A program made the translations under genes and the position numbers. This document shows, piece after piece, positions 15,272-29,216 of a stretch of 64,000 bases of DNA. Location: positions 40,107,818 to 40,171,817 of the forward strand of contig CM022665.1 of the NCBI GenBank assembly GCA_012295275.1, given 5' to 3'. This DNA comes from Chrysomallon squamiferum (taxonomy: Eukaryota > Mollusca > Gastropoda > Neomphalida > Peltospiridae). Each line of letters begins with the position of its first letter. Position 1 is the stretch's first letter. The notes below the pieces were generated by a model. The model worked only from the letters and a program-made list of their open reading frames with translations, was not told where the DNA came from and made no database searches.

Positions 15272-15634
15272 TCAAAATATAAACAATAATAAATTATAAT
15301 TTTTATCATTGTATTTAATTTATATGTATGTATGTTGTTGTTGTTGTTTATTTATTGTTGGGGCCCGCATTTGTGGACCCTGGTTCAGCTTCACCATTTG
15401 GAGATTTTGAACCATATTTTATTTATTTTGCTTAATCCAATCTTAGGCGAGAACAAACGAACTAACGTACGTACGAAGGAATAGGGTGAACAGACGTACG
15501 AACGAACGAAACAAATTTATGAATTTATGGTTGACACCAAATGAACGAATGACTGGAAATTGTGTTATTTAATATAAGTGAGACTTTTATACTATCAGTT
15601 CTGTGCTAAAGATGATTTTCGATGATAATATAGT
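13359..15634. other. No gene seen between the last cNMP-binding exon and the gap
   Basis: AT-rich sequence with a GT tract at 15218-15270 and a few four-base direct repeats of the ACGA/ACGT type at 15455-15510. I found no continuation of the cyclic-nucleotide-binding domain. The next exon may be in a longer intron, in the gap, or lost. Confidence 0.5.
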
Positions 15635-15834
15635 NNNNNNNNNNNNNNNNNNNNNNNNNNNNNNNNNNNNNNNNNNNNNNNNNNNNNNNNNNNNNNNNNN
15701 NNNNNNNNNNNNNNNNNNNNNNNNNNNNNNNNNNNNNNNNNNNNNNNNNNNNNNNNNNNNNNNNNNNNNNNNNNNNNNNNNNNNNNNNNNNNNNNNNNNN
15801 NNNNNNNNNNNNNNNNNNNNNNNNNNNNNNNNNN
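15635..15834. other. Assembly gap of 200 N
   Basis: A run of exactly 200 N, which looks like a placeholder and not a measured size. The sequence directly right of it matches 54999 onward, so the left edge of duplicated copy A is hidden here. Confidence 0.99.
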
Positions 15835-16738
15835 ACTTCAGCAAATATCCCTCATAGTTATTCTTTTAGCCAATTTCGAGAGCAACGTAATGATCAGTTT
15901 CATTCGATTAGAATAATTTTAACATTTCATTGCTTCATGACTTACAATTTAAAACATTCATTTCTAGCGATAACAGGTTCAGTAAGAGTCCGTTTCTTTC
16001 ATTTTATCTGTGTACCTATTTCCGTCATTTTCTCCGTTTTAAATATTAAACACACACATTAAAACACGCACCGCGCACGCATCCTTTTATTCTGCTGTTG
16101 AGTATTTTTTCTAGCGTAGAGTAATATAAGTGTAATTTGTAATTGCTTACGGGCTAAGCACTCAGTACAAATGCAACGACTCTGCTGTATTCTACGTAAA
16201 GTTTTATTATTCATTAAAGTAGAACTTTACAAGACTTTACAAGACTTTATTTTGTTGTGGCTCCTAACAAATATCAAACACCATCGTCTTATAAGTTACT
16301 GAATACTACACATCGTTTACTGCTGAGAATGTTTATTAATTATTGTTGAAAATGAATGTTTGCGTAACAAAACACAACATATTTACACATTTTAACGTTA
16401 ACGGCTAACGGTTATTATCTGTCAGTCGTTTATCTTTTTCTTTTATAATGAAGAAAAGAGGAAAGCGGCAACACCATCCACGGGTTACTCTGATCGGTTA
16501 GCAGCGAGGAATCTTTTCTCTGCGTGCTACCATAGAGATAAATGACTTGCCACAGCCTTTTGCAAACCACTGTAATGGAGCAGTGGTTGTAATGGAACAT
16601 AGCCTAAAAGGGACCGGTGTGAAAGCTTGATCTCGTCATCTATCACACTGAATATCGATGTTATAATCACCGAGAAATATTCCGGGTCCAGGAGGGGGAT
16701 CTTCGGGGATTTCCCAGTCGCACAAACACCCTCCCAAT

Positions 16739-16741
16739 TAA

Positions 16742-16772
<31 letters not shown>

Positions 16773-16792
16773 ACAAACAAAATAAAAACAAA

Positions 16793-16851
<59 letters not shown>

Positions 16852-16912
16852 GTAAGTAAGTAAGTAAGGGAATAAGTAAATAAATAAATAAATAATAATA
16901 ATAATTATAATA
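16739..16912. repeat. TTTA/TAAG tetranucleotide tract
   Basis: A long (AATA)n tract with an internal (GTAA)n part. The equivalent tract is at 47438-47560 in copy B and 56709-56806 in copy C, with different lengths in each. Open reading frames over it (YLFI repeats) are artefacts. Confidence 0.9.
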
Positions 16913-17864
16913 ACAACTGATGTCCACAGCAGTGGTGTGTAGAGGGAGGCCGAAGGGGCGGTGGCCCTAGGCACCCAGATGGGAGGGGCATCCAATCAGA
17001 GAAAAGAACTTAATAAATTTGGTTGATTTATATTTAAATCGAATAAAGTGTTTATTTTATGTTTCATCTGTGTTTATATATTCAAAATACCTGCCTTATA
17101 CTTGAGATTTTAGGGCATACAGTCAAGGAGTTGGCATCACCAGACCTTTGCACGCCATTGGTCCACAGACATATATATATGCTCGCTTCCCCTCCTGTAG
17201 TTGCACAAGTGACACTGAAGTTGATGTGCGTACAGTCTTTGTTGCATTCGTTTTGAAACTGAGGACAACGTATGACGACATTGCAGGCGCACATGCTGCT
17301 CAGTGTGAACGAAGGCAAGTGACTGTATTAAGTAGCACTGATGTACGCATCAGTTTGAAACAGTTCACAACAAACACTCACTCATTCAGTCTCACTCTGT
17401 CTCATGTTTCAAATTATAAACGTTTACATATTGCTTTGGAAATCCCCTCCTTACCTAAAGTTTAATCCGCCTCTTGGGTCTATTACGCAAAAGTGCAAAC
17501 TTGATTGTATGAGTTTAATTCATATTACGAAGTAAAAAATCAATTACCACGTATATCTGCTGCACCGGTGAAAATTTTGTTGTGTTTATTTAAAAATGAG
17601 TTGAAATAAGCACGTTTATATATGTTTTAAAATAATAATAAAGGTTATGAAAAAAATAAATAAATGTCAAATTGGTACCAGTAACATGTACATAACCGTT
17701 CAAATAGAAAAATAAATAAATAAATAAATAATATCTTGCTTTAAATTTTGGTAATGATTTGAAAATTACTTGTAAACTGGGATTGTATGCAAAATAAATG
17801 TCATAGTTATAAATATATTTTTTTTAAAATTACCCCCCAAATAAAATAAACTGGGATTGTATAA

Positions 17865-17910
<46 letters not shown>

Positions 17911-18936
17911 TACAATTTATATTATTGTAAATTATTTTTGGTGCTAAAAATAATAAAGTTTTAAAATGTTTTAAATGATGACACTCTTTAAACTTCTGTA
18001 CTTTTTGAAAACATCTACTATTACCTATGCTTTGGCCCAAATACTAGAATAACAGAAAAACTTATTTTAAAAGCTCTACGTAATATTAATAAGTTCAAAG
18101 CAGTGAAATGAAAATGTTAAAATCTGCAACTTTATTATAAAAACTACAAGTTTACACCTAGAAAAAAAAACATCTAGAAATATTTTAATGACTTCTACGG
18201 TGAAGGATCTGTTACGTTCAATACTTTCGGCCGACTTTTCCTTCAGTTCTGAATACAACAGTGTCATTGTTTTGTTATTTATTTCTGCGCTGTACTTTGT
18301 GGGTAATGGTGTCTGTGTGTCTGAGAGATTTTACAAATGTACTCAAATCTGTTATTAAATTCCCTTCAATTTTATGTTAAGCTGCTAATCGGCATAATGT
18401 GCATACTGACCCAATCACTGCGTCTTTGCTCGATCGTCCGTTTATACCTCTGTTTGTGCGTGCGTGTATGCGTCTGTGTGTGTGAGGGGAATACTTCTCT
18501 TTGGGGTTATTTAAAGTAGTATATACTGAAGTTTTGCAACATCCATTACAGAATTACGAAGATGACTGAAGATGAAATAAGCCTCTTTATTCAGTGAAAC
18601 AAAATAAACTGAAGCTCAAATGCACACGGGATTTAAGAAATTGATACGCACCGTGCAAATACGTATTTCTGTTTATTTATTTAAAGCCTATTTTATTGGG
18701 ACGCATGATTCGAACCATCTTGAAATGTAGTTCGCCAGTCATGAACCCTCCCTAACTACGAGGTTGCAAATTATTTAAATTATTACGTTCATATAGTCCA
18801 TAATAATAAAATAGAAAATAAATCAATAATAAAAGTAAAAATAAATAAATAAATAAAATATAAAAGAAAAAAAAAAAACACACACACACACACACAAAAA
18901 TAAAAAATAAATTGCATTATGCTTTTTTCTCTTTAA

Positions 18937-20870
<1,934 letters not shown>

Positions 20871-20895
20871 CTTTGTTAATAAGAGACTGACGTAT

Positions 20896-20909
20896 GTTGA
20901 CATAGCAAC
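20896..20909. promoter_or_regulatory. RFX X-box-like palindrome upstream of paralogue A
   Basis: GTTGACATAGCAAC, 26-39 bases before the ATG, matches the two half-sites of the RFX X-box (GTTGCC, 2-base spacer, GGCAAC) at 12 of 14 positions. About 16 bases further upstream is GACGGGCGGGAAT, whose complement contains TTCCCGCC, an E2F-like site. Both are kept in copies B and C. Binding is inference. Confidence 0.55.
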
Positions 20910-21634
20910 GGCGAAAGGTGACGGAGACGGGCGGGAATAGACAACTTTTCGAAAAGGTGTGGCGTTATTTTTACTATTTTATTTTCATTTTATTCCATTA
21001 TTATATTATTTATTCCATAATATCTAAGAAATTCTGGTTTACTGTTATAATATTCGTGAGAATTAAAACGCATTAAATAAGTTAGCAAATACTCTCAATT
21101 AGTTGAGATACATGTACATGCATATAATCTCGAAACAAAATAAAATAAAAGAACTATAAACAAAGAAAAAAAATCAGAAACGCTTAACTAAATGCAATGG
21201 AATATTCAAATCATGGCGAAATGTAATCCAACATAAATCACAACATTTGTGGCAATAGGGACATTTGTAAATGCTCATAAGTGAACTATTTTAACATGGT
21301 TGCCATTTTTGCTAAAATTAATAACCGGATATTTACTTCGTTTTACAATCGTTTCTTCAAAATACATATAATACTGTTTACATTCTTCATATTGTTCTTG
21401 CCCACAATCATTAACACCGTATGGTGAATAATAATGTCAAAAAAAATATTTAAAAAAATAAAAATAAAAATAAAATAAAATAAAAGAGAGGAATTTTTCC
21501 AAAATTTCATAATGGTAATGACAGCAGAAGTTTTAAAATGATCATGCGTTTTCACTGAACCATAGACTTGGGGCCACGTGACAGCGATGGAACTTAATAC
21601 AGCAGAGTCGGCGGAGACTCAGCGTCTGTCTACT

Positions 21635-21700
21635 GCAGTGGTTCTCAGCGGGTGCGCCCGGAGACGTATTTAGCTGTGCCCCACGAAATTCTAGGATCTA
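21635..21700. mobile_element. hAT-like terminal repeat
   Basis: Copies A and C are collinear up to GTCTGTCTACTG; then A continues CAGTGGTTCTCAGCGGG while C continues differently. CAGTGGTTCTCA is the characteristic start of many hAT-superfamily terminal inverted repeats. The point where collinearity is lost therefore matches an insertion boundary. I did not find the matching far end or the 8-bp target duplication, and no transposase is visible. Confidence 0.5.
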
Positions 21701-21839
21701 GGTAGATATTTGCGATGATAAAAATTTGATTATGTTAAGAGCGGAAAGATATCCAGTAAGAAATAGCCGGTTACCCGGAAGAAAATTTTATACACGTTAT
21801 AAACTCGTGATGAGCTGACGAGCAAGCGCGGCTGCTCAA

Positions 21840-22262
21840 GGGTGCACAGTAGTTTACCAGTGACAGTGTGAGTGATAGGGTGTACAGGCTGCGCAGTAGT
21901 TTACCAGTGACAGTATGAGTGATAGGGTGTGCAGGCTGCGCAGTAGTTTACCAGTGACAGTATGAGTGATAGGGTGTGCAGGCTGCGCAGTAGTTTACCA
22001 GTGACAGTGTGAGTGATAGGGTGTGCAGACTGCACAGTAGTTTACCAGTGACAGTGTGAGAGATAGGTGTGCAGGCTGCGCAGTAGTTTACCAGTGACAG
22101 TATGAGTGATAGGGCGTGCAGGCTGCGCAGTAGTTTACCAGTGACAGTGTGAGTGATAGGGTGTGCAGGCTGCACAGTAGTTTACCAGTGACAGTGTGAG
22201 TGATAGGGTGTGCAGGCTGCGCAGTAGTTTACCAGTGACAGTGTGAGTGATAGGGTGTGCAA
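21840..22262. repeat. 47-bp minisatellite, about 9 copies
   Basis: Nine near-identical units each containing GTTTACCAGTGACAG, GTGAGTGATAGGGTGTGCAG and GCTGCGCAGTA, spaced 46-47 bases apart. The open frame on the minus strand across it is only the repeat translated. It lies just inside the hAT-like end at 21635, so it could be internal to that element. Confidence 0.9.
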
Positions 22263-22736
22263 GTGTGATACACAGCCAGAGTTGTCTTACGACACATATT
22301 CCTATCACTGTCACTGCCCATCTGAAACTTTAATACTTCATGGAATTTTAGCCTATTATAGTCTTACATTTGTTAAAAGGAAACGACTGCACAATATACA
22401 CCATTAAAAATATAGCCTTTGTACAGTTTTTTGACATTTTAATAGTCCATTGCTTAGGACACAAAAGATGCAGCCATATGAACGTACCCAGTCACATGAA
22501 TGGATACAAACTCGCACACACTCGCAGGAACACACATACACACAGATGGATGCCCATACATGCACACACATACATATATACACACACACAAACAGACACT
22601 CACACTTATGCTAACATTTCCTATTGGATATTCTCATCATCTCTTTCTCAGACAATGCAGACACACATAGTACTTATTTCATAGTATCTAGCTTGTATTC
22701 TCTTTGCCAATCTCAGTCAGTTTTTATAAACTAAGC

Positions 22737-22824
<88 letters not shown>
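22737..22824. repeat. (CT)n microsatellite
   Basis: About 43 CT units; the matching block at 63800-63900 has only short CT runs, showing length change between copies. Confidence 0.95.
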
Positions 22825-22829
<5 letters not shown>

Positions 22830-22941
22830 ACGTATTTCTAAAACTCACTTCATAGTAGCTATCCTGTAATCTATGCTTTTATAAAGTAAACTCTCTCTCT
22901 CACATACACTTATTTCTAATTATCATAATAGTCATAAACAA

Positions 22942-22984
<43 letters not shown>

Positions 22985-24202
22985 GGAATTTAACACAGAT
23001 ATATATTTCTATTTGGTGCAGTTTACATTTTTGTAGGCCTTTTTTTTTCTGCTATATTTCTGTTAAATACGTTTTTTTAGTTTTTAATGTGTAACCTTAA
23101 GAATGTAGTTTTTTTGTGATTAACTAAATTAGAAATTAGCAAGATTTATATTTTTGTTTTAAATGAAATCAGAAAATTAAAATGAGACAATTAAGTTTGC
23201 TTCATTCAAAATGTAAAAACCAAAAACAAAAGACATTTCATCATTCTGTGAATTGATGTCAAAGATAAAATTTTGTTTGATGTTTTGAAGTAGATTAAAA
23301 TAGTAACAAGAAACGTTTTACAGAGAAAAAAAATAGTAAAAGCTGAATGACTATTAATACATTAAATTCACATTCATTTAAATTAACATTTGTTTTTCTC
23401 TACCTTTAATTTCCATATATATATATATAAGAAAATCGATTCATTAATAACCAAAGAAAACAACGTGAACTTGTATAATGCTCGCGCTGCACCGGTGCAT
23501 TCCTAAATTGGAGGAAATATATATAAAAATAAAATATCATGTCTGCGCCCCTGAAACATGATTGGAAATATTAGTTTTGTTGGTAAGTTTTGATTAGTCA
23601 TAGTAATTCTGATTCGTTATAACCATTGTTAACTCTTATACTACAATCGTGTTGTATCAGTAAATGTTTCTGAAGTAAAAAATTAAAATGCAATGAATAT
23701 TAAGTCCAGATTTCTTATTTTTATTTTAATATTTTTTATTAGGAATCGTAATTTCAGTCTCGACTCAGTGCTAGTGCTAGTCCTGAATAAACATCCAAGT
23801 TTCCTTTCGTCACGTTCCAACCACAGATATGACAGCATACTTTAGTGCACATTATTCTTATTGCAGACAGCACTCAATTGTGATTTCATTAAAAACTACA
23901 TTTAGACTCATTTATAATTTATAATCATAATGATAAATACATTTCATCATTAATTTTATTTTGTTATCAGTTATTTTTTAAATTATTATTCAAAGATGCA
24001 AGGCTGATTTCAAACAAATTTGGCAAGTGATGTAAATATTTGATATATTTAAATATAAACCAAAGAATTTTATTTTATTTTATTTTTTATTATTTTTTAA
24101 TTTTATTTTATAAAGCAAATTTTGATATCAAAATATATAAGCAAAACTGAAAGTGAAAATAATATATTTTAATAAAAATATTTATCTTATGACTTTCATA
24201 TA

Positions 24203-24236
<34 letters not shown>

Positions 24237-24244
24237 TTCATTAC

Positions 24245-24440
24245 AGGTGAAACCCCTGTAACTTTGACAACATGAATATTAACAGTCCATTGTTGTGTAG
24301 GATTATAAATTGGAAACTTTATCATTTGATTAGTAATATCTGTGTCAAAAAAATCGTGCCTTAATCTGTCAGTTTTCAAGATGTCTCGTTGTATTCTGGT
24401 TTGTTCACCTTGCCAGCACAAAGACACTGTGTGTTATGTC
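24245..24440 (-). other. Unidentified coding-like segment
   Basis: An open minus-strand stretch of about 60 codons, lacking the low-complexity look of the surroundings, encodes pieces such as GEQTRIQRDILKTDRLRHDF, TDITNQMIKFPIYNP and WTVNIHVVKVTG. An AG acceptor-like site (AACACACAG) lies at its 5' side and GT sites at its 3' side. I do not recognise the family. It may be a lone exon, part of an old element, or chance. Confidence 0.25.
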
Positions 24441-24615
24441 AGAGTTGAGCCTTGCATACAATGTCTCCATTGTGTGCAGCCAAGGCTAGAAATACGAAGA
24501 CGAAAATGGTAATCATAACAATAATAATAATCTGTTTATTTATTAGTGTGGGTGTGTGTGTGTGTGCGCACGTGTATACATACATATGCACAGTACCTCT
24601 GATACATTTTAAATA

Positions 24616-25890
24616 ATGGGTTGTCTGAAAAGTTTTGAACAATTTCCAGAGTTGTGTTTTAAAGCACTTTATGTGACAGTGTAATGTTGGTATGACTGAT
24701 AAAGTTTGCATCACTTGCACAAGTTGCAGTGTGATAACCTACTGGCTACGTCTCACACAAGAAATCGGTCATCTCTTCCTTTTGTGATGTTTTGTCAGCT
24801 GTTATCAACAACAAAAATAGGTAACCAAAAGTTGTATTTTCAACATGTAATTATTATTTTTCCTTAAAAAGGGTAAAATCACTGCAGGAACATGTAAAAA
24901 TCATTTTGTGAAGGTGCTAAATGTGAATCAGTAATTTGGAGATGGTTTGCAAAATTCAGATGCATGGGATTTCAGCTTAGAATATGCCAATCGCTCTGGA
25001 AGACCTTCAGATTTGGATAATGATTTATTTGAAGGTAAACACTGAAGCTAACCCAAACTTCATGACTGAGGAGCTTGCAGAAATATTGGCTGTCCCCAAA
25101 AATACAGTTCATGAACGCTTAGTGAAATTTTGGTACATTTACCCGCTATGATGTTTGGATACCTCACAACCAGTCAGAGGAAAACTGCATGGACCAGTGC
25201 TTCATCTGCATGCTGCTCTTAAAATGCAATAAATCTGGACCTTTCTTTAACTTACTATCACCAGAGATGAAAAATGGATTGTCTCCACTAACACAGTGTG
25301 AAAAAGTTGCAGACATTTGTGTGAAAATCCACCAACAGACCTACCAAAGCTGAATGTTCATGAAAAAAGGTTATACTTTTGTCTGTTTGGATTTCAAAGT
25401 CATTATGTATTATGAGCTGCTACCAACCAGTTATATCATCAATTCTGATTACCACTGTCACCAGCTGGAAAAAAATATTAAAAAGCCAGAACTAGCCAGC
25501 ATGGAAAGGGTTGTGTTCCAACAAGACAATGCCAGACCTTGTATGTGTTTTTGGCTGCCCACACAATGTCATACGAGTTGGGGTGGAGTCTCTTACTATA
25601 TCAACCACACCCTCCCAATACTGCACCTTCTGAGTTTCATTTGTTTAGGTCCCTGCAATATTTGTGCAATATTTATTGATCTAGATGCCATCAAAAAAAT
25701 CCTGGATAATGTCTTTTCCTCCAGGACAGCCCAATTCTGCATGGGTGGAATTATGTGGCAGTCAAACAGATGAACTAAAGTTATTCATAAAAATGGAGGA
25801 TTTGATTTATTAATAACATTTATTGTAATGTGGATAAATCTGTTTTATTTCCATCCTTCAAAAATGCTCAGAATTTGCTGGACAAACCAT
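24616..25890 (+). mobile_element. Mariner-family DNA transposon, decayed
   Basis: The transposase is broken by frame changes and stops, but its parts are in the right order. Near 25040-25130 is the helix-turn-helix region (VNTEANPNFMTEELAEILAV, then TVHERLVKF). At 25354-25773 the catalytic-domain region is open (YYELLPTSYIINSDYHCHQL, then VVFQQDNARP, where the family has its second catalytic Asp). The 5' end ATGGGTTGTCTGAAAAGTTTT and the complement of the 3' end ATGGTTTGTCCAGCAAATTCT are similar imperfect terminal inverted repeats, each bordered by TA. The resulting length, 1,275 bp, is normal for mariner. It cannot encode an active enzyme. Confidence 0.85.
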
Positions 25891-26193
25891 TATATGCCCT
25901 TAATTTGTCATCATGGATACGGAACTTCGAAATTTATCTACTTTATTTCATATAATACTGATAGTTTAAAATCGTATTTGTTACTGAGATAAGTAGCATT
26001 GTACTTTATTATTTTTTCAGAATATTATTAGTAAATTACATACAAATTATAATGAAATGAGTATATCTTGTTATTATTTTTTAATAAAATTTTTTTTTTT
26101 ATTATTATAATTATTATTATTATTATTATCAGATTCGTCCAGTCAGAGTAAACATAAAGCCTATAAAACAAGAGGTAATCAGTTCACTCAAAT

Positions 26194-27230
26194 ATGACTG
26201 TTGCTGAACTTGCTAAGGCCTTGAGCAAAGATACAGGTTGGTTTAATAATAGCATATATAAATGTATATATATATATTAAAAGTAAATAAAAATAAACAC
26301 ATAAGAATAAAATGCATACATCAGTGAACACATACACCATATACATATATATATACACATACACACACACACTTTTAATTTTTATCTTTTATTTTTTTTA
26401 TTAATTAATATAATTATTATCTTGCTAATAATTAAACAATATTGATTAATATGATATTTAGCATCTTGGATGTGTTTGTAATTTTCCAGACCATGTTTTT
26501 GATGTGCTGGCCTATGTTCCAGGTGGTGACAAATTTGATACAGAAAACTCGGGTATGAATGAATTTAACACAAATCTTCAAAAGAAAATCAGTGAAGTAC
26601 ATCTGTTTAAGATTATAATAAGGAAAGATTGTAATTTGTGTACAATAAGTGAGCAATGATCATTTAATAATAATGTCTTGATGTTATTGTAATATATAAA
26701 TGTAAGATATGGATAATACGTGTGTGTGTGTGTGTGTGTCTATAGACAGAAGTATTAGTTATTTAGATACAGATACGGATATAGTTACGTGTTTGTATAT
26801 ATCTAGAGAGAGTGAGAATCGGAGAGACAGAAAAACAAACAGAATGAGAGAGAACAAGAGATACTGATTAATGTAAATTTTTAAAATTATGTTATAAATG
26901 AAATAAAAATGCAGTAACAAACAGGTTTTGAAGCACTGATGTTAGTTCCTTTTCTTATGTAACTTTGCCTATCATCTTTAATTTTATTACTGCTAGTATT
27001 ATTATTACTACTACTACTACATTATAGTTATTATTTTTCTTTCATTTTTATAATTATTACTAATAACTAGATACATATTATAATTAATATTCTTAATTTA
27101 TGTAATTAATTAATAAATTAATTTTTGATAGAAATTGATGATTTGAGAGTAATCCAAGAAGTTGTAAAAAAATCAGGCTACAGATGCAAACTTGGACAGA
27201 AAACACAAGTTAAGGAAAAGGAAAACAAAG
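26194..27230 (+). CDS. MTIF2: Mitochondrial translation initiation factor 2, N-terminal exons (partial or pseudogene)
   Basis: MTIF2 is the mitochondrial GTPase that brings formyl-Met-tRNA to the small ribosomal subunit. Three exons are seen: up to 26236, 26490-26552 and 27132-27230, all joined in phase 1 with GT-AG borders. They encode MTVAELAKALSKDT, DHVFDVLAYVPGGDKFD and EIDDLRVIQEVVKKSGYRC, matching the order of the mtIF2 N-terminal domain (MTxEELAxxM, then V-x-E/D-LL, then EVITKAGMKL in vertebrates). The G domain (GHVDHGKTT) and everything after it are absent before the opposing MAN2C1 gene. Upstream of 26194 the same frame meets TAA at once. A neighbouring frame from 26132 (KHKAYKTRG) runs into TGA at 26195, so a small frameshift or a missing splice site is likely. 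I cannot tell a fragment from a gene with distant exons. Confidence 0.7.
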
Positions 27231-29216
27231 GTATAATCCGCCAGTACATATAACATTAAATTTAATATCTTCACTCTAACACACACACAAACACACACAC
27301 ACATGAAGGAATGAGGACTGCAGAGATGTGGGAACAAATCTCACTGCTGGAAACACTTGGAATTAAAGGCTGATAAACCTACGGAGTGGCTCGTAAGTAA
27401 CGAGGTTATTTCTGATTGCGGAATTTACACAAAGATGACGTTCTGTTGAAGAACAGGGTGAAAAATGTCTTGGAGTTAATGGAGAACACTTTCAATAATA
27501 TTTGTAAACATATTGAATGTAAATTCTTTTTTTTAAATAAAAAGAAAACAAAAGAAAAAAGATTAATGAATTGAATTTCAGAAAGAAATTCTTAAATTCA
27601 AAAGACAGAATGGAAAGATGAATTATATGAAAAGACTGGTTAAAAAATAAAAGTTGTGATTTTTAGTAAACATCTTTGATATGAAGGTTACCTCCTTCTC
27701 AGTTGCTCATCTTGAAATAAAAATCACAAAATACAGTGTCACTATTTATTTTAAATAAAAGTCATGTTGTTTTGTTTTGGGGTTTTTTGTTTGATAATTT
27801 GTTTCTTTGTTTTGTTATTTTAATTAAAGCAAACACAAGGGTGAAAAATAATAGTAATAAATAAATAAATAAATAAATAAACAATAACAAAATAATAATA
27901 ATTAAAAAAAACATACCTTAAAATGCTGATCTTTAGAATTTAACCAATACTGACATTATTATATACAATATTACAAATTATAATAGTTATTTTTTATTTT
28001 ATAGTTTTTTTTTAAAAATAAAGTATATAATACCTACAACATAAAATCTGCTCAGAATACTTTCATAAAACTACTTTCACAGAACAATTTATCAGAATCA
28101 TTTTCATTTAGGCCAGTTTATAAAATGCTATGATATACAAAGATATATATAGTGAATTCTGTGAGAACCAGATTTTGTTGGGATATGCCATTTTAGACAG
28201 AGTGCCAGTTTATAAAGATTAAAATAACATAAAATTGGAATATGTTTTATTACAAGTTAAATGTCTAACAAGTGTGAGTGTTAAAATAGTCTGTCACTGA
28301 CAACTGTGTTTTTTTCATATTTCTCTCCAAAGCAAACTCCTCTGTCATGGCCTCCATGTTTTAACATCAGTTGCAAAAGTCTTCTTTTGGTTGTAGCAGC
28401 AACAAATTTAATTAATTTTATTATTTTAAGAATGATAGTGTATAAAAGTTTGCATGTATCATCAATCCATTCAGATTTTTCAGTTTGCAGGTCATTACAT
28501 TTTCTTTCTGCCAAATAGTTGGTTTCATACAACTGTTGGTAATGAATACTGCATTTTAAATTGCTTAGCTAAATCTTTCTGTTTAAACAGTGGATTTGAT
28601 GTAAACTATTCAAGTAATTTCACTTTAGACTGCATTGAAAGCTTGGTAAGTTGCCATTTTTTTAGGTTGTTCTGACATTACGATGAATTCAATAAAACAA
28701 TGCAAAATGTGCGCCATATTCATTTATGCAGGCGTCTGCTTTTGATACTAAATCTAAAATGAATGAATTCACCTAGGTATCAATACACACTAACAATAAT
28801 CTTGTTCATCTGACTGCATACAGTAATTACAAGAAGCATGGCATCATTGTCTGTTAAACCTTGTCAGAGATTTTAGATGAATCATGGCACAATAAGTGCG
28901 TAATTTTACCATAATTGTGTTAATTAAAATTGTGACAGATCACACAAAAACTCAAACAACATATTTTATTGATTTCAGCCAAAACATTTTTATAAACATG
29001 AAAGTTGAGATGTTTTCAAAAGTGTTTATGGTGAAAACAAAATTCATCAATTGATCATTGGACTGCATATATTCCTGATATATTAAATAAAATAAAACTT
29101 GCCTAATAGCAAAACATTATAATCATGCGTTAGTATGTATGTCTGTGCATGTATGTGCATGTGCACATGCATGTGTCATGAATGTTAGTCTTCCTGCATA
29201 TATTATATATACATAC
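27231..29216. other. Gap between two facing, truncated genes
   Basis: Here the 3' exons of both MTIF2 (plus) and MAN2C1 (minus) should lie, but I found neither GHVDHGKTT-like nor HKFLKVEFP-like coding sequence. It contains AC and TAAA simple repeats (27280-27303, 27858-27884) and a decayed open stretch on the minus strand near 28280-28650 (for example FVAATTKRRLLQLMLKHGGH) that I cannot identify. Confidence 0.6.

Larger units (their letters stand above)
22263..24615. other. Repeat-rich sequence without recognised gene
   Basis: Contains a block around 22440-22860 similar to 63540-63870 (shared wording such as AAAGATGCAGCCA and GTACCCAGTCACATGAATG), a (CT)n tract at 22737-22824, a TAAA tract at 22939-22984, and poly-T/AT runs near 24200-24240. 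The only coding-like stretch is described separately at 24230-24440. Confidence 0.6.

Noticed and set aside
21948-22175. Minus-strand frame with repeated NYCAACTPxSHTVTGK
   Set aside because: It is the 47-bp minisatellite translated; its unit is not a multiple of three, and the open frame depends on chance unit-length changes.
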